Shown here: positions 35,432 to 45,688 of the stretch, one piece after another | Numbering within the stretch: the first letter of the stretch is position 1 | Layout: the number at the start of each line of letters is the position of its first letter | NCBI RefSeq assembly: GCF_030295765.1 | Contig: NZ_AP027292.1 | Span: 1,736,001-1,800,000, forward strand | Direction of reading: 5' to 3' | Length of the DNA: 64,000 bases | DNA from: Neptuniibacter halophilus | Lineage (GTDB): Bacteria > Pseudomonadota > Gammaproteobacteria > Pseudomonadales > Balneatricaceae | Notes under the pieces: model-generated | The model's database searches: none | The model's input: only the letters and a program-made list of their open reading frames with translations | Told to the model about the DNA's origin: nothing | Made by a program: the position numbers and the translations under genes

Positions 35432-37425
35432 TACGCAGCCTCCTCGTCGGAGCTTTCCAGTGCAATCAGCTCGGAGCCTTCATTCACCAGATCGCCTTCG
35501 GCATAGAACACGTCGGTGACAACACCGTCATGGGGCGCGGAGATGCTGTGTTCCATCTTCATCGCTTCCATGACCACAAGAGTCTGACCGGCGCTGACCT
35601 GCTGGCCTTTTTCCACCAGTACTGCGACCACGGCACCGTTCATCGGCGCGGCCAGAGAAGCATCGCCGGATTGCTCCGATTCGCTGAAGGTTTCGCGGTG
35701 CTGACGGCAGTGGAACTGATCACCGCTGTGGAACAGGGTCAGGTTGTCGCCATCCTGGAAGCAGTGCACTGTCAGGCGGTGACCGTTGATGATCACGTTC
35801 AGCGCATCACCCTGCAGGGTCGCGCTGACCCGGTAGCTGGCATCATCGACGCTGATTTCGTATTCACCCTGCTGCTCAAGAATGCTCAGCTCATGCTGGG
35901 TTTCGTTCTCGATCAGTTTCATCGGCCGGGCGTAGGCGGAGTTCAGACGCCAGCCGTTCTGCGCAGAGAACGGTGAGTGGCGGTCGCCGCGAATGGTATC
36001 GCCCGCTTTGGCTGTTTCGAGGAAGAACGCGGCCGCCATCACCAGACAGAACTGGTTATCCAGTTGCGGCGCCGGGAACAGCAACTCACGGTGTTTTTCG
36101 ATAAAGCCGGTATCCAGCTCCTGATCGCGGAACGGGGCGGCATCGGCCAGATTGCGCAGGAACCGGGTGTTGGTCTTGAGACCGGCGATACGGTACTCCT
36201 CCAGCGCCTGAACCATACGGTTGATGGCTGCTTCGCGGTTCTCATCCCAGACGATCAGTTTGGCGATCATCGGGTCATAGTAAACGCTAACTTCATCACC
36301 CTGAATCACGCCGGTGTCAACGCGCACATGGGCGTTTTCAGCCGGGGTCTGCAGGTATTTCAGTGTGCCTGTTGCCGGCAGGAAATCGTTGTCCGGGTCT
36401 TCGGCGTAGATACGGGCTTCCAGCGCATGACCGCGGATCTTCAACTGTTCCTGCGTGATCGGCAGTTCACTGCCAGCGGCGATACGCAGTTGCCATTCAA
36501 CCAGATCGAGGCCGGTGATCATTTCCGTTACCGGGTGTTCTACCTGCAGACGTGTGTTCATCTCCATAAAGTAGAAGGAGCCGTCCACATCGTAGAGGAA
36601 CTCCACGGTACCGGCACCGACGTAATCGATTGCTTTGGCGGCACGTACGGCAGCTTCACCCATGGCTTTTCGGGTCTCTTCAGAGAGGCCGGGCGCGGGT
36701 GCTTCTTCAATTACTTTCTGGTGACGGCGCTGCACAGAGCAGTCGCGCTCCGCCAGATAGATGCCGTTGCCATGCTGGTCGCAGAACACCTGAATCTCCA
36801 CGTGACGTGGCTGGGTCAGGTAGCGCTCAATCAGCATATCCGGGTTACCGAACGCATTCTGGGCTTCACGGCAGGCGGAGACCAGTGCTTCGTCAAACTC
36901 TTCCAGAGAGGAGACAACCCGCATCCCTTTACCGCCGCCGCCAGCGACCGCTTTCAGCAATTGTGGATAACCGCATTTCTGGGATTCAGCTTTGAGCAGG
37001 GCCGGATCCTGATCTTCGCCATGATAGCCCGGTACCAGAGGCACGTTGGCGTGAGACATGATCTCCTTCGCCGCCGACTTGGAACCCATCGCCGCAATGG
37101 CGGAGGAAGGCGGGCCAATAAAGGTGATGCCATTGGCCTCGAGGGCTTCGGCAAAGCCGGTGTTCTCAGAGAGGAAACCGTAGCCCGGGTGCACCGCCTG
37201 GGCGCCGGACTGTTTGCAGATCGCGATAATCTTATCGGCGCGCAGGTAACTTTCGCTGCTCGGTGCAGGGCCCAGCAGGAAGGCTTCATCAGCCATCGCA
37301 ACGTGACGGGCGTTAGCGTCGGCTTCGGAATAAACAGCGATACATTTAATACCCAGACGGTGTGCGGTCTGGATAACGCGGCAGGCAATCTCACCGCGGT
37401 TCGCAATCAGAATTTTACTAAACAT
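35431..37425 (-). CDS. liuD: Methylcrotonyl-CoA carboxylase, biotin-carrying alpha subunit
   Basis: A 664-residue protein. The biotin carboxylase domain (about 1-450) starts [17 protein letters not shown] and has the ATP loop [14 protein letters not shown] and [13 protein letters not shown]. The biotinyl domain at the C-terminus has MEAMKMEHS with biotin lysine K623. With LiuB it carboxylates 3-methylcrotonyl-CoA. Full length for the family. Coupled by overlap to liuE and seven bases after liuC. Confidence 0.95.
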   Translation of the reverse strand: MFSKILIANRGEIACRVIQTAHRLGIKCIAVYSEADANARHVAMADEAFLLGPAPSSESYLRADKIIAICKQSGAQAVHPGYGFLSENTGFAEALEANGITFIGPPSSAIAAMGSKSAAKEIMSHANVPLVPGYHGEDQDPALLKAESQKCGYPQLLKAVAGGGGKGMRVVSSLEEFDEALVSACREAQNAFGNPDMLIERYLTQPRHVEIQVFCDQHGNGIYLAERDCSVQRRHQKVIEEAPAPGLSEETRKAMGEAAVRAAKAIDYVGAGTVEFLYDVDGSFYFMEMNTRLQVEHPVTEMITGLDLVEWQLRIAAGSELPITQEQLKIRGHALEARIYAEDPDNDFLPATGTLKYLQTPAENAHVRVDTGVIQGDEVSVYYDPMIAKLIVWDENREAAINRMVQALEEYRIAGLKTNTRFLRNLADAAPFRDQELDTGFIEKHRELLFPAPQLDNQFCLVMAAAFFLETAKAGDTIRGDRHSPFSAQNGWRLNSAYARPMKLIENETQHELSILEQQGEYEISVDDASYRVSATLQGDALNVIINGHRLTVHCFQDGDNLTLFHSGDQFHCRQHRETFSESEQSGDASLAAPMNGAVVAVLVEKGQQVSAGQTLVVMEAMKMEHSISAPHDGVVTDVFYAEGDLVNEGSELIALESSDEEAA

Positions 37426-37432
37426 TGCACTC

Positions 37433-38227
37433 TTACTCCTGAATCCAGTTTGGCTTGCGCTTCTGCAGGAAGGAACCCAATCCCTCCTGACCTTCGCTGC
37501 TGACGCGGATCTCTGCGATCCGGCGTGCGGTGTCGTCGATCACATCCTGATCGATCACCTTGCCGCTGACCGCGAAGATCAGCTCTTTGGCGGCGTGCAT
37601 CCCCTGCGGGCTGTTACGGCGCAACTGATCGATCATGCGGTTGCAGGCGTCGTCGAGCATCTCCACATCGGCGACCACCTCATGCACCAGACCGAAATCG
37701 CGGGCTTGTGTGGCAGAGAACGCTTCAGCCGTCACAAAGTAGCGACGCGACTGACGTTCCCCGATGGCACGCACCACATAAGGGGAGATCACCGCAGGAA
37801 TCAGGCCGATCTTGACCTCACTCAGGCAGAACTGGCTGGCTTCAGAGGCGATCACGATATCGCAGCAGGCCGCCAGACCCACGGCACCGCCGTAAGCGGC
37901 ACCCTGAACCAGTGCGATGGTCGGTTTCGACAGGCTGTTCAGACGCTCCATCAACACCGCAAGACGACCGGCGTCCTGCAGGTTTTCCTGATAGCTGTTC
38001 TGAGCCATCCGCTTCATCCAGGCCAGATCAGCTCCGGCGGAGAAGTTTTTGCCGTTGGAACGCAGCACCAGTACACGCACGTCCGGGTCCTGATCGCAGG
38101 CTTCGAGCCGGCTGATCAGTTGCTCAATCACATCATCGTCAAAGGCGTTGTGAACCTCGGGACGGTTAATGATCAGCTGGGCAACGCCGCGACTGTCTTT
38201 TTCCAGTAGTACAAATTGATTCGACAT
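37433..38227 (-). CDS. liuC: Methylglutaconyl-CoA hydratase
   Basis: A 264-residue crotonase-family enzyme hydrating 3-methylglutaconyl-CoA to HMG-CoA. RSNGKNFSAGADLAWMKRMA is the CoA/oxyanion motif, with the second one in ALVQGAAYGGAVGLAACCDI. SEVKIGLIPAVISPYVV carries the catalytic glutamate region. Position between the two carboxylase genes is the standard liu order, with 7- and 9-base gaps. Confidence 0.93.
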   Translation of the reverse strand: MSNQFVLLEKDSRGVAQLIINRPEVHNAFDDDVIEQLISRLEACDQDPDVRVLVLRSNGKNFSAGADLAWMKRMAQNSYQENLQDAGRLAVLMERLNSLSKPTIALVQGAAYGGAVGLAACCDIVIASEASQFCLSEVKIGLIPAVISPYVVRAIGERQSRRYFVTAEAFSATQARDFGLVHEVVADVEMLDDACNRMIDQLRRNSPQGMHAAKELIFAVSGKVIDQDVIDDTARRIAEIRVSSEGQEGLGSFLQKRKPNWIQE

Positions 38228-38236
38228 AAGGCCCCC

Positions 38237-39844
38237 TTACATGCGGAAGACACCGAATTTGGTGTCGCCGATCGGTTTGTTGAGGGCAGCAGACAGACCC
38301 ATGCCGATCACGTCGCGGGTCTGGGCCGGATCGATAACACCGTCATCCCACAGACGCGCACTGGCGTAGTAAGGGTGACCCTGATGTTCATAGGTTTCGA
38401 TCACAGGTTTTTTGAATTCAGCTTCTTCATCGGCAGACCATTCCTGGCCCATGCGATCCATGTTGTCACGTTTCACCGTGGCCAGTACGCCCGCCGCCTG
38501 TTCACCACCCATGACCGAGATCCGGGCATTCGGCCACATCCAGAGGAAGTTCGGGCTGTAAGCGCGGCCACACATACCGTAGTTACCGGCACCGAAGGAG
38601 CCACCGATCAGTACGGTCAGTTTAGGTACATCGGCACAGGCTACAGCGGTCACCATCTTCGCGCCGTGTTTGGCGATCCCTTCGGACTCCGCTTTCTGGC
38701 CGACCATAAAGCCGGTGATATTCTGCAGGAACAGCAGCGGGATCTTGCGCTGGCAGCAAAGCTCGATAAAGTGCGCGCCTTTCTGCGCGGAGTCACCAAA
38801 GAGGATGCCGTTGTTGGCAATAATACCCACCGGGTAACCGTGGATATGGGCAAAACCGGTCACCAGCGTGGTGCCGTACATCTTTTTAAATTCGTCGAAT
38901 TCGGAGCCATCGACGATACGGGCGATGATCTCGCGCACATCAAATGGCTTCTTCAGATCAGTACCGACAATGCCGTAGATCTCATCCGGGCTGTAGAGCG
39001 GTTCTTTCGGCTCACGGATATCCAGATCAAGTTGTTTACGGCGGTTCAGATTCGCCACGCAGGTGCGGGCAATCTGCAGGGCGTGGGCATCGTTTTCGGC
39101 ATAATGGTCGGCTACACCGGAGACTTTACAGTGCACATCGGCACCGCCCAGATCTTCAGCAGAGACCACCTCACCGGTCGCGGCTTTTACCAGCGGTGGG
39201 CCTGCGAGGAAGATGGTGCCCTGATTACGGACGATGATCGATTCGTCAGCCATCGCCGGCACATAAGCACCGCCTGCGGTACAAAGGCCCATCACCACCG
39301 CGATCTGCGGAATACCTTTAGCCGACATGCGCGCCTGGTTATAGAAGATCCGACCGAAGTGGTCGCGATCCGGGAATACGTCATCCTGCTGTGGCAGGTT
39401 GGCACCGCCGGAATCCACCAGATAGATGCAGGGCAGGTGATTCTGCTCGGCGATCTCCTGAGCACGGAGGTGTTTTTTCACAGTCAGGGGATAGTAGGTA
39501 CCACCTTTTACGGTGGCATCGTTAGCGATGATCATGCACTCCTGACCGCTGACGCGGCCAACCCCGGCGATAATACCGGCAGCGGGAATCACATCATCGT
39601 AGACCTTATAGGCAGCCAACTGGGACAGCTCCATAAACGGGGAGCCTTCATCCAGCAGGGCGTTGACTCGCTCCCGTGGCAGCAGTTTACCGCGGGACAG
39701 GTGACGCTCCTGATATTTAGGGCCACCACCCTGTTCGATGGTGCCGACCTTGTCGCGCAGGTCATTAACGGCTTCTGCCATCGATTCATGGTTACTGAGG
39801 AACTCTTCTGCGCGTGGATTTATTTTTGTTTGCAGAACGGCCAT
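38237..39844 (-). CDS. liuB: Methylcrotonyl-CoA carboxylase, beta (carboxyltransferase) subunit
   Basis: A 535-residue carboxyltransferase. [20 protein letters not shown] is the conserved N-terminal segment, [20 protein letters not shown] and [17 protein letters not shown] [13 protein letters not shown] form the active site, and [15 protein letters not shown] the second oxyanion hole. It forms the dodecameric enzyme with LiuD. A hairpin separates it from liuA. Confidence 0.95.
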   Translation of the reverse strand: MAVLQTKINPRAEEFLSNHESMAEAVNDLRDKVGTIEQGGGPKYQERHLSRGKLLPRERVNALLDEGSPFMELSQLAAYKVYDDVIPAAGIIAGVGRVSGQECMIIANDATVKGGTYYPLTVKKHLRAQEIAEQNHLPCIYLVDSGGANLPQQDDVFPDRDHFGRIFYNQARMSAKGIPQIAVVMGLCTAGGAYVPAMADESIIVRNQGTIFLAGPPLVKAATGEVVSAEDLGGADVHCKVSGVADHYAENDAHALQIARTCVANLNRRKQLDLDIREPKEPLYSPDEIYGIVGTDLKKPFDVREIIARIVDGSEFDEFKKMYGTTLVTGFAHIHGYPVGIIANNGILFGDSAQKGAHFIELCCQRKIPLLFLQNITGFMVGQKAESEGIAKHGAKMVTAVACADVPKLTVLIGGSFGAGNYGMCGRAYSPNFLWMWPNARISVMGGEQAAGVLATVKRDNMDRMGQEWSADEEAEFKKPVIETYEHQGHPYYASARLWDDGVIDPAQTRDVIGMGLSAALNKPIGDTKFGVFRM

Positions 39845-39876
39845 ACCGGTCTCCTGAAAAATTACCTGAATAAGAG

Positions 39877-39904
39877 AAAAAAGGGGTGGGCTTAACAGCC
39901 CACC
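39877..39904 (-). terminator. Terminator-like hairpin between liuA and liuB
   Basis: GGTGGGCT (39885-39892) pairs with AGCCCACC (39897-39904); read on the minus strand the stem is followed by CC and six T residues. Inside the operon it may reduce downstream expression. Confidence 0.65.
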
Positions 39905-39917
39905 AATGACGGCGTTA

Positions 39918-41084
39918 TCACTTGTTCAGGAACAGTTCGCGGCCGATCAGCATGCGGCGGATCTCGGAGGTACCGGCGCCAATCTCATACAGCTTGGCAT
40001 CACGCAGCAGACGGCCTGTCGGGAATTCGTTGATGTAACCGTTACCACCGAGCAACTGGATTGCGTCCAGTGCCATCTTGGTCGCGGTTTCGGCGGTGTA
40101 AAGAATCACACCGGCACAGTCTTTACGGCTGGTTTCACCGCGCATCGCTGCCTGAGCAACGTTGTAGGTGTAGCATTTAGAAGCGTTCATCAGGGTGTAC
40201 ATATCGGCAATCTTGCCCTGTACCAGCTCAAATTCGCCGATCGCCTGACCAAACTGTTTACGGTCGCGGATATAAGGTACGGCGATATCCATCGCCGCTT
40301 CCATGATACCCAGCGGGCCACCGGCCAGTACCAGACGTTCGTAGTCGAGACCCGACATCAGTACCTTCACGCCACCGTTCAGCTCACCGAGGATGTTCTC
40401 TTTAGGTACCGGGCAGTCTTCAAACACCAGTTCACAGGTGTTGGAGCCGCGCATACCCAGCTTGTCCAGTTTCTGATGACGGGAGAAGCCCGGGAAATCG
40501 CGTTCTACAATAAACGCAGTAATACCGCGAGGGCCGGCGCTGGTGTCGGTTTTAGCGTAGATCACGTAAGTGTTGGCATCGGGACCGTTGGTGATCCACA
40601 TCTTGTTGCCGTTCAGCAGGAAGTGGTCGCCGTTATCACGGGCAGTCAGTTTCATGGAGACCACATCGGAACCGGCATTTGGCTCAGACATCGCCAGTGC
40701 GCCGATATGCTCACCGCTGATTAGCTTCGGCAGGTATTTATGTTTCTGCTCTTCAGTACCGTTACGGTGGATCTGGTTAACACAGAGGTTGGAGTGCGCA
40801 CCGTAGGAGAGGCCAACAGACGCAGAGGCACGGCTGATCTCTTCCATGGCAATGACGTGTGCCAGGTAGCCCATGTCTACACCGCCGTACTCTTCCTTAA
40901 CGGTGATGCCGAGCAGGCCCATGTCGCCGAACTTACGCCACAGGTCATTAGGGAATTCGTTTTTCTGGTCAATCTCTTCAGCACGCGGTGCGATTTCCTG
41001 AGAGGCGAAGCTGTTAATCTGCTCGCGCAGCATGTCGATGGTTTCGCCAAGTCCAAAGTTCAGTCCGGAGTATTGTGAGATCAT
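39918..41084 (-). CDS. liuA: Isovaleryl-CoA dehydrogenase
   Basis: A 388-residue acyl-CoA dehydrogenase. Identity is confirmed by the catalytic base: E249 in [14 protein letters not shown], the place used only by isovaleryl-CoA dehydrogenases. The usual C-terminal glutamate is replaced by glycine in [13 protein letters not shown]. It oxidises isovaleryl-CoA to 3-methylcrotonyl-CoA and passes electrons to ETF. It lies 36 bases after liuR in the same operon. Confidence 0.95.
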   Translation of the reverse strand: MISQYSGLNFGLGETIDMLREQINSFASQEIAPRAEEIDQKNEFPNDLWRKFGDMGLLGITVKEEYGGVDMGYLAHVIAMEEISRASASVGLSYGAHSNLCVNQIHRNGTEEQKHKYLPKLISGEHIGALAMSEPNAGSDVVSMKLTARDNGDHFLLNGNKMWITNGPDANTYVIYAKTDTSAGPRGITAFIVERDFPGFSRHQKLDKLGMRGSNTCELVFEDCPVPKENILGELNGGVKVLMSGLDYERLVLAGGPLGIMEAAMDIAVPYIRDRKQFGQAIGEFELVQGKIADMYTLMNASKCYTYNVAQAAMRGETSRKDCAGVILYTAETATKMALDAIQLLGGNGYINEFPTGRLLRDAKLYEIGAGTSEIRRMLIGRELFLNK

Positions 41085-41120
41085 TTTGCTACCCTTTGCT
41101 TGCCGAACAGCCAGTTGCTC

Positions 41121-41534
41121 TTAGCTGGCTTTATCGGTGGATTGTTTTTGTTTTAATTCGTTAAGTGTTTCCTGACAGCGAACCTCGGCGTTATTCAGCT
41201 CCTGCTGGATAATCTCGATATCCTTGAGCTGCTGCTCAAGCTCAGCCCGCTTCTGATGAATAATTTCCAGCAGCAGATGGAGCTGCTTTTCACTACCGGT
41301 CAGTGTCTCGTCCCAGAGAGAGAACAGTTCCCGGGTCTCTGCCAGAGAAAAGCCTAGTCGCTTACCGCGCAGGATCAGTTTCAGCCGTACCCGGTCCTGC
41401 GAGCTGTAGACACGTGTCTGGCCGCGTCGGGTAGGAAACAGCAGTTGCTGATCCTCATAAAAACGGATGCTGCGCGTGGTCAGGTCAAACTCCCGGGCCA
41501 GCTCTCCAATGGAGAAGGTTTTTTTACTGTTCAT
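41121..41534 (-). CDS. liuR: MerR-family regulator of leucine/isovalerate catabolism
   Basis: A 137-residue MerR-type protein. The winged helix has FSIGELAREFDLTTRSIRFY and the wing LLFPTRRGQTRVYSSQDR. A C-terminal coiled coil rich in glutamine/glutamate follows; there are no metal-binding cysteine pairs. First gene of the liu operon, with an inverted repeat 42 bases upstream, suggesting autoregulation. A better copy of the site precedes the thiolase gene at 46731. Confidence 0.9.
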   Translation of the reverse strand: MNSKKTFSIGELAREFDLTTRSIRFYEDQQLLFPTRRGQTRVYSSQDRVRLKLILRGKRLGFSLAETRELFSLWDETLTGSEKQLHLLLEIIHQKRAELEQQLKDIEIIQQELNNAEVRCQETLNELKQKQSTDKAS

Positions 41535-41575
41535 AGGTCCACACTGTTCAGTTGTTGAGGGCTAGCATAATCAAA

Positions 41576-41593
41576 GTTGACGTTTACGTAAAG
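41576..41593. promoter_or_regulatory. Predicted LiuR site before liuR-liuABCDE
   Basis: GTTGACGT-TT-ACGTAAAG is an inverted repeat with six of eight arm pairs. It is the same sequence type as the perfect repeat at 46685-46702. MerR proteins bind such elongated dyads between -35 and -10. Confidence 0.72.
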
Positions 41594-41697
41594 TTCAATA
41601 AGGGTATTCCTATATTTTTGTATTTTTTTTGATCTGCATGTTATCGCTTTGTATTTATTGGTTTTTTTCTGGATTTTTAGGATAACCTCAAGCAATA

Positions 41698-41713
41698 TGC
41701 TACCAAAGTAGTA
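41698..41713. promoter_or_regulatory. Inverted repeat TGCTACC-AA-AGTAGTA upstream of the ABC transporter
   Basis: Seven-base arms with five of seven pairs and a two-base centre. TACTACT on the other strand fits the NarL-type heptamer TACYNMT as I recall it. It is 120 bases before the ATPase gene in an AT-rich, otherwise unmarked divergent gap (41535-41833). Confidence 0.35.
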
Positions 41714-41833
41714 CTAGCCTTCCTGTAGGGGAAATTGCTAATTTGGGTTCACGGCTTAGCTGCTTCCAGTCACCATTTAAGGCAGTAGCGCTGGTTACAT
41801 AAAAATAAAAACACAGCGAGGATCGGATTCTGC

Positions 41834-42643
41834 ATGAGTGTCGATTACGTCCTGCAAACCTCTGATTTGGTTAAAGAATTCAAAGGTTTCACAGCGGTAG
41901 ATAACGTTAATTTGAATGTCGAGCGTGGCACTATTCACGCTTTGATCGGGCCCAATGGGGCGGGTAAAACCACCGTGTTTAACCTGCTGACCAAGTTTCT
42001 GATTCCGACTTCAGGTCAAATTCTTTTCAACGGCAAAGACATCACCCGAATGCGCTCGGCAGAAATTGCCCGGCGTGGCGTGGTGCGTTCCTTCCAGATC
42101 TCTGCCGTATTCCCTCACCTGACCGTGCTGGAAAATGTCCGTATTGCGCTACAGCGTAAAGAGGGCAACAGCTTCCATTTCTGGAAATCGGACCGGGTGC
42201 TTAACAAGCTCAATGCGCGTGCTATGGAGCTGCTGGAGTCGGTGGGTCTGCAAGACCATGCCCACTCAATTACAGTGGATCAGCCCTATGGCCGCAAACG
42301 TGCTCTGGAGATCGCTACAACGCTGGCGCTGGATCCTGAACTGATGCTGCTCGATGAGCCGACTCAGGGCATGGGCCACGAAGATGTTGAGGTGGTTTCG
42401 GACCTGATTAAACAGGTTTCCAAAGACCGTACCATTCTGATGGTTGAGCATAACCTGCACGTGGTTTCCAAGCTGGCAGACCGGATCACCGTATTGCAGC
42501 GTGGTGCCATCCTCACCGAGGGTGACTACGATACGGTATCGGCAGATCCGCGGGTTAAAGAAGCCTACCTGGGTGTGGCGGCGGATGAGGACGATGCATC
42601 TGCTCCGCAGGCGGTGGTCGCAGAGGAGAGGGAAGTAGTATGA
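41834..42643 (+). CDS. livG: Branched-chain amino-acid-type ABC transporter, ATPase 1 (LivG)
   Basis: A 269-residue ATPase. Walker A GPNGAGKTT, Walker B ELMLLDEPTQGMG and H-loop MVEHNLHVV are present. The signature place reads YGRKRALEIATTLA instead of LSGGQ-like, which is normal in part of this family (LxYGxQRxLEIA). A C-terminal tail rich in acidic/alanine residues follows. Overlaps the next gene by ATGA. Substrate may be leucine, isoleucine or valine, given the divergent liu operon, but the family also takes up amides, urea and aromatic acids. Confidence 0.87.
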   Translation: MSVDYVLQTSDLVKEFKGFTAVDNVNLNVERGTIHALIGPNGAGKTTVFNLLTKFLIPTSGQILFNGKDITRMRSAEIARRGVVRSFQISAVFPHLTVLENVRIALQRKEGNSFHFWKSDRVLNKLNARAMELLESVGLQDHAHSITVDQPYGRKRALEIATTLALDPELMLLDEPTQGMGHEDVEVVSDLIKQVSKDRTILMVEHNLHVVSKLADRITVLQRGAILTEGDYDTVSADPRVKEAYLGVAADEDDASAPQAVVAEEREVV

Positions 42644-43353
42644 GTAAAGGTGGAAACGAAAAGATTCGCATCAGCGATCTGCACGCCTTCTACGGTGAGT
42701 CCCATATCCTGCACGGTATCGACATGCACGTGATGCAGGGCGAACTGGTGACCCTGCTGGGCCGGAATGGCGCGGGCCGCTCCACAACCCTGCGTTCAAT
42801 CATGAACATGGTGGGTCGCCGTACCGGCAGTATCAATATTAACGGTCGTGAAACCATCGATATGCCGGCGCATAAAATCGCCCATCTCGGTGTTGGCTTC
42901 TGTCCGGAAGAGCGCGGAATTTTCTCCAGCCTTAACGTGGAAGAAAACCTGCTGTTGCCTCCGACGGTGCGCAGCGACGGTATGTCCGTCGAAGAGATCT
43001 ATGAGCTGTTCCCTAACCTGTATGAGCGTCGTACCAGTCAGGGTACCCGTCTCTCCGGTGGTGAACAGCAGATGCTGGCACTGGCGCGTATTCTGCGCTC
43101 CGGCGCCAATATTTTGCTATTGGACGAAATTACTGAGGGTCTGGCCCCGGTTATTGTTCAGAAGCTGGGTGAAGTGCTGACCACGCTGAAACAGCGTGGC
43201 CTGACGATCCTGCTGGTGGAGCAGAACTTCCGTTTTGCTGCGCCAATTGCTGACCGCCACTATGTGATGGAACACGGCCACATCGTGGAGGAAGTTCACA
43301 AGAACGAACTCGAAGCTAAAACCGAAATGCTCAACACAATGTTGGGTGTCTGA
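42640..43353 (+). CDS. livF: Branched-chain amino-acid-type ABC transporter, ATPase 2 (LivF), Walker A variant
   Basis: A 237-residue ATPase. Signature LSGGEQQMLALAR, Walker B ILLLDEITEGLAP and H-loop LVEQNFRFA are intact. The Walker A motif reads GRNGAGRST: the nearly invariant lysine is arginine (R47, codon CGC at 42778-42780). I recall such arginine variants in some LivF-like proteins, so it may be a subfamily trait rather than a defect; hydrolysis could rest mainly on LivG. It overlaps livG by four bases. Confidence 0.87.
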   Translation: MSKGGNEKIRISDLHAFYGESHILHGIDMHVMQGELVTLLGRNGAGRSTTLRSIMNMVGRRTGSININGRETIDMPAHKIAHLGVGFCPEERGIFSSLNVEENLLLPPTVRSDGMSVEEIYELFPNLYERRTSQGTRLSGGEQQMLALARILRSGANILLLDEITEGLAPVIVQKLGEVLTTLKQRGLTILLVEQNFRFAAPIADRHYVMEHGHIVEEVHKNELEAKTEMLNTMLGV

Positions 43354-43407
43354 TTAGGTTCTTTAACTCTTTAAACGAATAACAATAAAAATCCTATCAG
43401 GAGAAAG

Positions 43408-44622
43408 ATGATGAAACCAATGAAGAAATCTCTGCTGGCAGCAGCCGTAACAACAGCGTTTGCGGTCTCTGGTGCTCAGGCTGCAGGTATCTCTGACGAC
43501 AAGGTAAAGATCGGTGTACTGGCGGATATGGGCGGTGTATACGCTGATATCTGTGGTAAAGGCTGTGTAACTGCAGTGGAAATGGCGGTTGAAGATTTTG
43601 GTGGCACTGTACTGGGTAAGCCGATTGAGGTGATCAGTGCAGATGATCAGAACAAACCTGACGTGGGCTCTGCGAAAGTCCGTGAATGGGTAGAGAGCGA
43701 AGGCGTTGACGCGGTAACCGGTCTGGTAGCGTCCTCTGTAACCGGTGCAGCCACTAAGGTGCTGACCGATAACAAGAAGATCGCCCTGATCTCTACCTCT
43801 GCGTCTCATGCATTCACAACCAAGGCTTGCTCTCCATACAACGCGCACTGGACGTATAACGTAGTGGCGCTGGCGAACGGTACCGTGAAGCCAATGGTTG
43901 ATGCGGGTAAGAAAAAATGGTTCTTCATTACCGCTGACTACGCATTCGGTCACGCCCTGGAAAAAGTGGCGACTGGCGTAATCAACGAAAACGGTGGTGA
44001 AGTGGTTGGCGCAGTACGTGCACCTCTGGGCACGACTGACTTCTCCTCTTACGTACTGCAGGCTCAGTCCTCCGGTGCAGACGTAGTTGCTCTGGCGAAT
44101 GCCGGTGCGGACTTCGTTAACTCCCTGAAAACAGCGGCTGAGTTCGGTCTGACCGAAACCACCGATGTAGCAGGTCTGCTGGTATTTACCCACAACGCGC
44201 AGGCGCTGGATCCAAACATCGCAGGCGGTATGAAACTGACAACCGGTTTCTACTGGGATATGGATGACCAGACCCGTGAGTGGTCTAAGCGCTTCAAAGA
44301 GCGTCACGGTTCTATCCCTGCAATGGGTCAGGCCGGTGCTTACTCTATGACAATGCACTACCTGAACGCGATCAAAGCCGCAGGTACGGATGAGTCTGAT
44401 GCTGTAATGGCGAAGATGAAAGAGATGAAGCCTGATGACTTCTTCGCGCGTAACGCTTACCTGCGTGCCGATGGCCGTATGGTTCACGATATGTACCAGG
44501 TACGTATCAAGAAAGCCGATGAGCGTGCAAATGGCGATGACATCTTTGCGATTGAGAAGGTAATTCCGGGCGAAGAGGCCTTCGGCCCAATGCTGGATTC
44601 CTGCAACTTCGCAGCTAAGTAA
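43408..44622 (+). CDS. livK: Branched-chain amino-acid-type ABC transporter, binding protein (LivK)
   Basis: A 404-residue exported type 1 binding protein (Leu/Ile/Val family). The signal peptide ends near residue 26 (GAQA-A). IGVLADMGGVYADICGKG and VEDFGGTVLGKPIEVIS match the N-lobe. Two cysteines (ICGKGC) near residue 50 may form a disulfide. A good AGGAG site precedes the start. Codons favour common forms, suggesting high expression. It is followed by a strong two-tier hairpin before livH. Confidence 0.87.
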   Translation: MMKPMKKSLLAAAVTTAFAVSGAQAAGISDDKVKIGVLADMGGVYADICGKGCVTAVEMAVEDFGGTVLGKPIEVISADDQNKPDVGSAKVREWVESEGVDAVTGLVASSVTGAATKVLTDNKKIALISTSASHAFTTKACSPYNAHWTYNVVALANGTVKPMVDAGKKKWFFITADYAFGHALEKVATGVINENGGEVVGAVRAPLGTTDFSSYVLQAQSSGADVVALANAGADFVNSLKTAAEFGLTETTDVAGLLVFTHNAQALDPNIAGGMKLTTGFYWDMDDQTREWSKRFKERHGSIPAMGQAGAYSMTMHYLNAIKAAGTDESDAVMAKMKEMKPDDFFARNAYLRADGRMVHDMYQVRIKKADERANGDDIFAIEKVIPGEEAFGPMLDSCNFAAK

Positions 44623-44669
44623 TCGTGCTCAGGGGCGGCGGGTACCTCCTGCCTGCCGCTCCACTTAAG

Positions 44670-44719
44670 AAAGAGACAGAGCCGTACAGACATCAGTCCG
44701 GCTCCGGTTAACTCTCTTT
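44670..44719 (+). other. Two-tier hairpin between livK and livH
   Basis: AAAGAGA (44670-44676) pairs with TCTCTTT (44713-44719) and, inside, GAGCCG (44679-44684) pairs with CGGCTC (44699-44704). Likely 3'-end protection or attenuation after the binding-protein gene. Confidence 0.55.
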
Positions 44720-44789
44720 GTCGTTTGGTGAATTCCGGCAAAGCTACCATCAGAAGTAGCCAGATCAGACCGGATAGGGGTGGAGAGTT

Positions 44790-45677
44790 ATGGCAACATT
44801 TCTCGGTATCAATCTCTTTGGCCTTTTCGGCCAGCTATTAGTGGGCCTGATAAACGGCTCCTTCTACGCGCTGCTCAGTCTTGGGCTGGCGATTATTTTC
44901 GGGCTTTTAAAGATTATTAACTTTGCCCAGGGCGCACTCTACATGCTGGGTGCATTCTTTGCCTGGATGGCCCTCAACTACATGGGCATCAACTACTGGG
45001 CAGCACTGATTTTTGTTCCGTTAGCGGTCGGCTTAATCGGAATTCTGATGGAACGCTTCCTGTTACGTCCGATTGCCAATGAAGACCATCTCTACAGCCT
45101 GTTGCTGACCTTTGGTCTGGCGCTGATGCTGCAGGGTACATTTACTCATCTGTTTGGTTCTTCCGGTCTCTCTTACTCGATTCCTGAAGAGCTGAAAGGC
45201 GGTAACCGTTTACCGTTTATGTACCTGCCGAACTACCGTGCGTGGATCATTGTTGCGTCCATCGTCGTCTGTGCCGGTACCTGGTACATGATTGAAAAAA
45301 CCAAGCTCGGTGCCTACCTGCGGGCAGGGACTGAAAACCCTCAGCTGATGCAGGCCTTTGGTATCAACGTGCCGTTGATTGTTACCCTGACCTTCGGTTT
45401 TGGTGTGGGTCTGGCCGGTTTTGCCGGTGTTATGGCCGCTCCGGTTTACTCCGTATCGCCGGATATGGGCTCGAATATGCTGATCGTGGTGTTCGCCATC
45501 GTGGTAATCGGAGGCATGGGCTCGATCGGGGGAGCGATTCTCACCGGTCTGGGCATGGGTATCGTGGAAGGTTTGACCAAGTACTTCTATCCGGAAGCCT
45601 CCACAACCGTGATCTTTGCGGTCATGGTGATCGTCCTGCTGACCAAGCCTGCGGGCCTGTTCGGTAAAGAAGCATAA
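44790..45677 (+). CDS. livH: Branched-chain amino-acid-type ABC transporter permease (LivH)
   Basis: A 295-residue integral membrane protein with about eight hydrophobic segments. GLINGSFYALLSLGLAIIFG and FAQGALYMLGAFFAW are the LivH N-terminal signature, and the cytoplasmic GTENPQLMQAFGIN loop contacts the ATPase. It pairs with LivM encoded 11 bases downstream. Confidence 0.9.
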   Translation: MATFLGINLFGLFGQLLVGLINGSFYALLSLGLAIIFGLLKIINFAQGALYMLGAFFAWMALNYMGINYWAALIFVPLAVGLIGILMERFLLRPIANEDHLYSLLLTFGLALMLQGTFTHLFGSSGLSYSIPEELKGGNRLPFMYLPNYRAWIIVASIVVCAGTWYMIEKTKLGAYLRAGTENPQLMQAFGINVPLIVTLTFGFGVGLAGFAGVMAAPVYSVSPDMGSNMLIVVFAIVVIGGMGSIGGAILTGLGMGIVEGLTKYFYPEASTTVIFAVMVIVLLTKPAGLFGKEA

Positions 45678-45688
45678 GGGGTTAGCGT

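Noticed and set aside
35977-37503. A 508-codon open frame opposite liuD
   Set aside because: Antisense shadow of biotin carboxylase; histidine-rich, low-complexity composition with no motif.
38216-39895. A 559-codon open frame on the plus strand opposite liuB
   Set aside because: It lies wholly over a convincing carboxyltransferase gene, has no recognisable domain, and arises from codon bias of the true gene.
41121-41534. Metal-responsive MerR protein (CueR/ZntR type)
   Set aside because: No metal-binding cysteine pattern in the C-terminal part, and location at the head of the liu operon supports LiuR.
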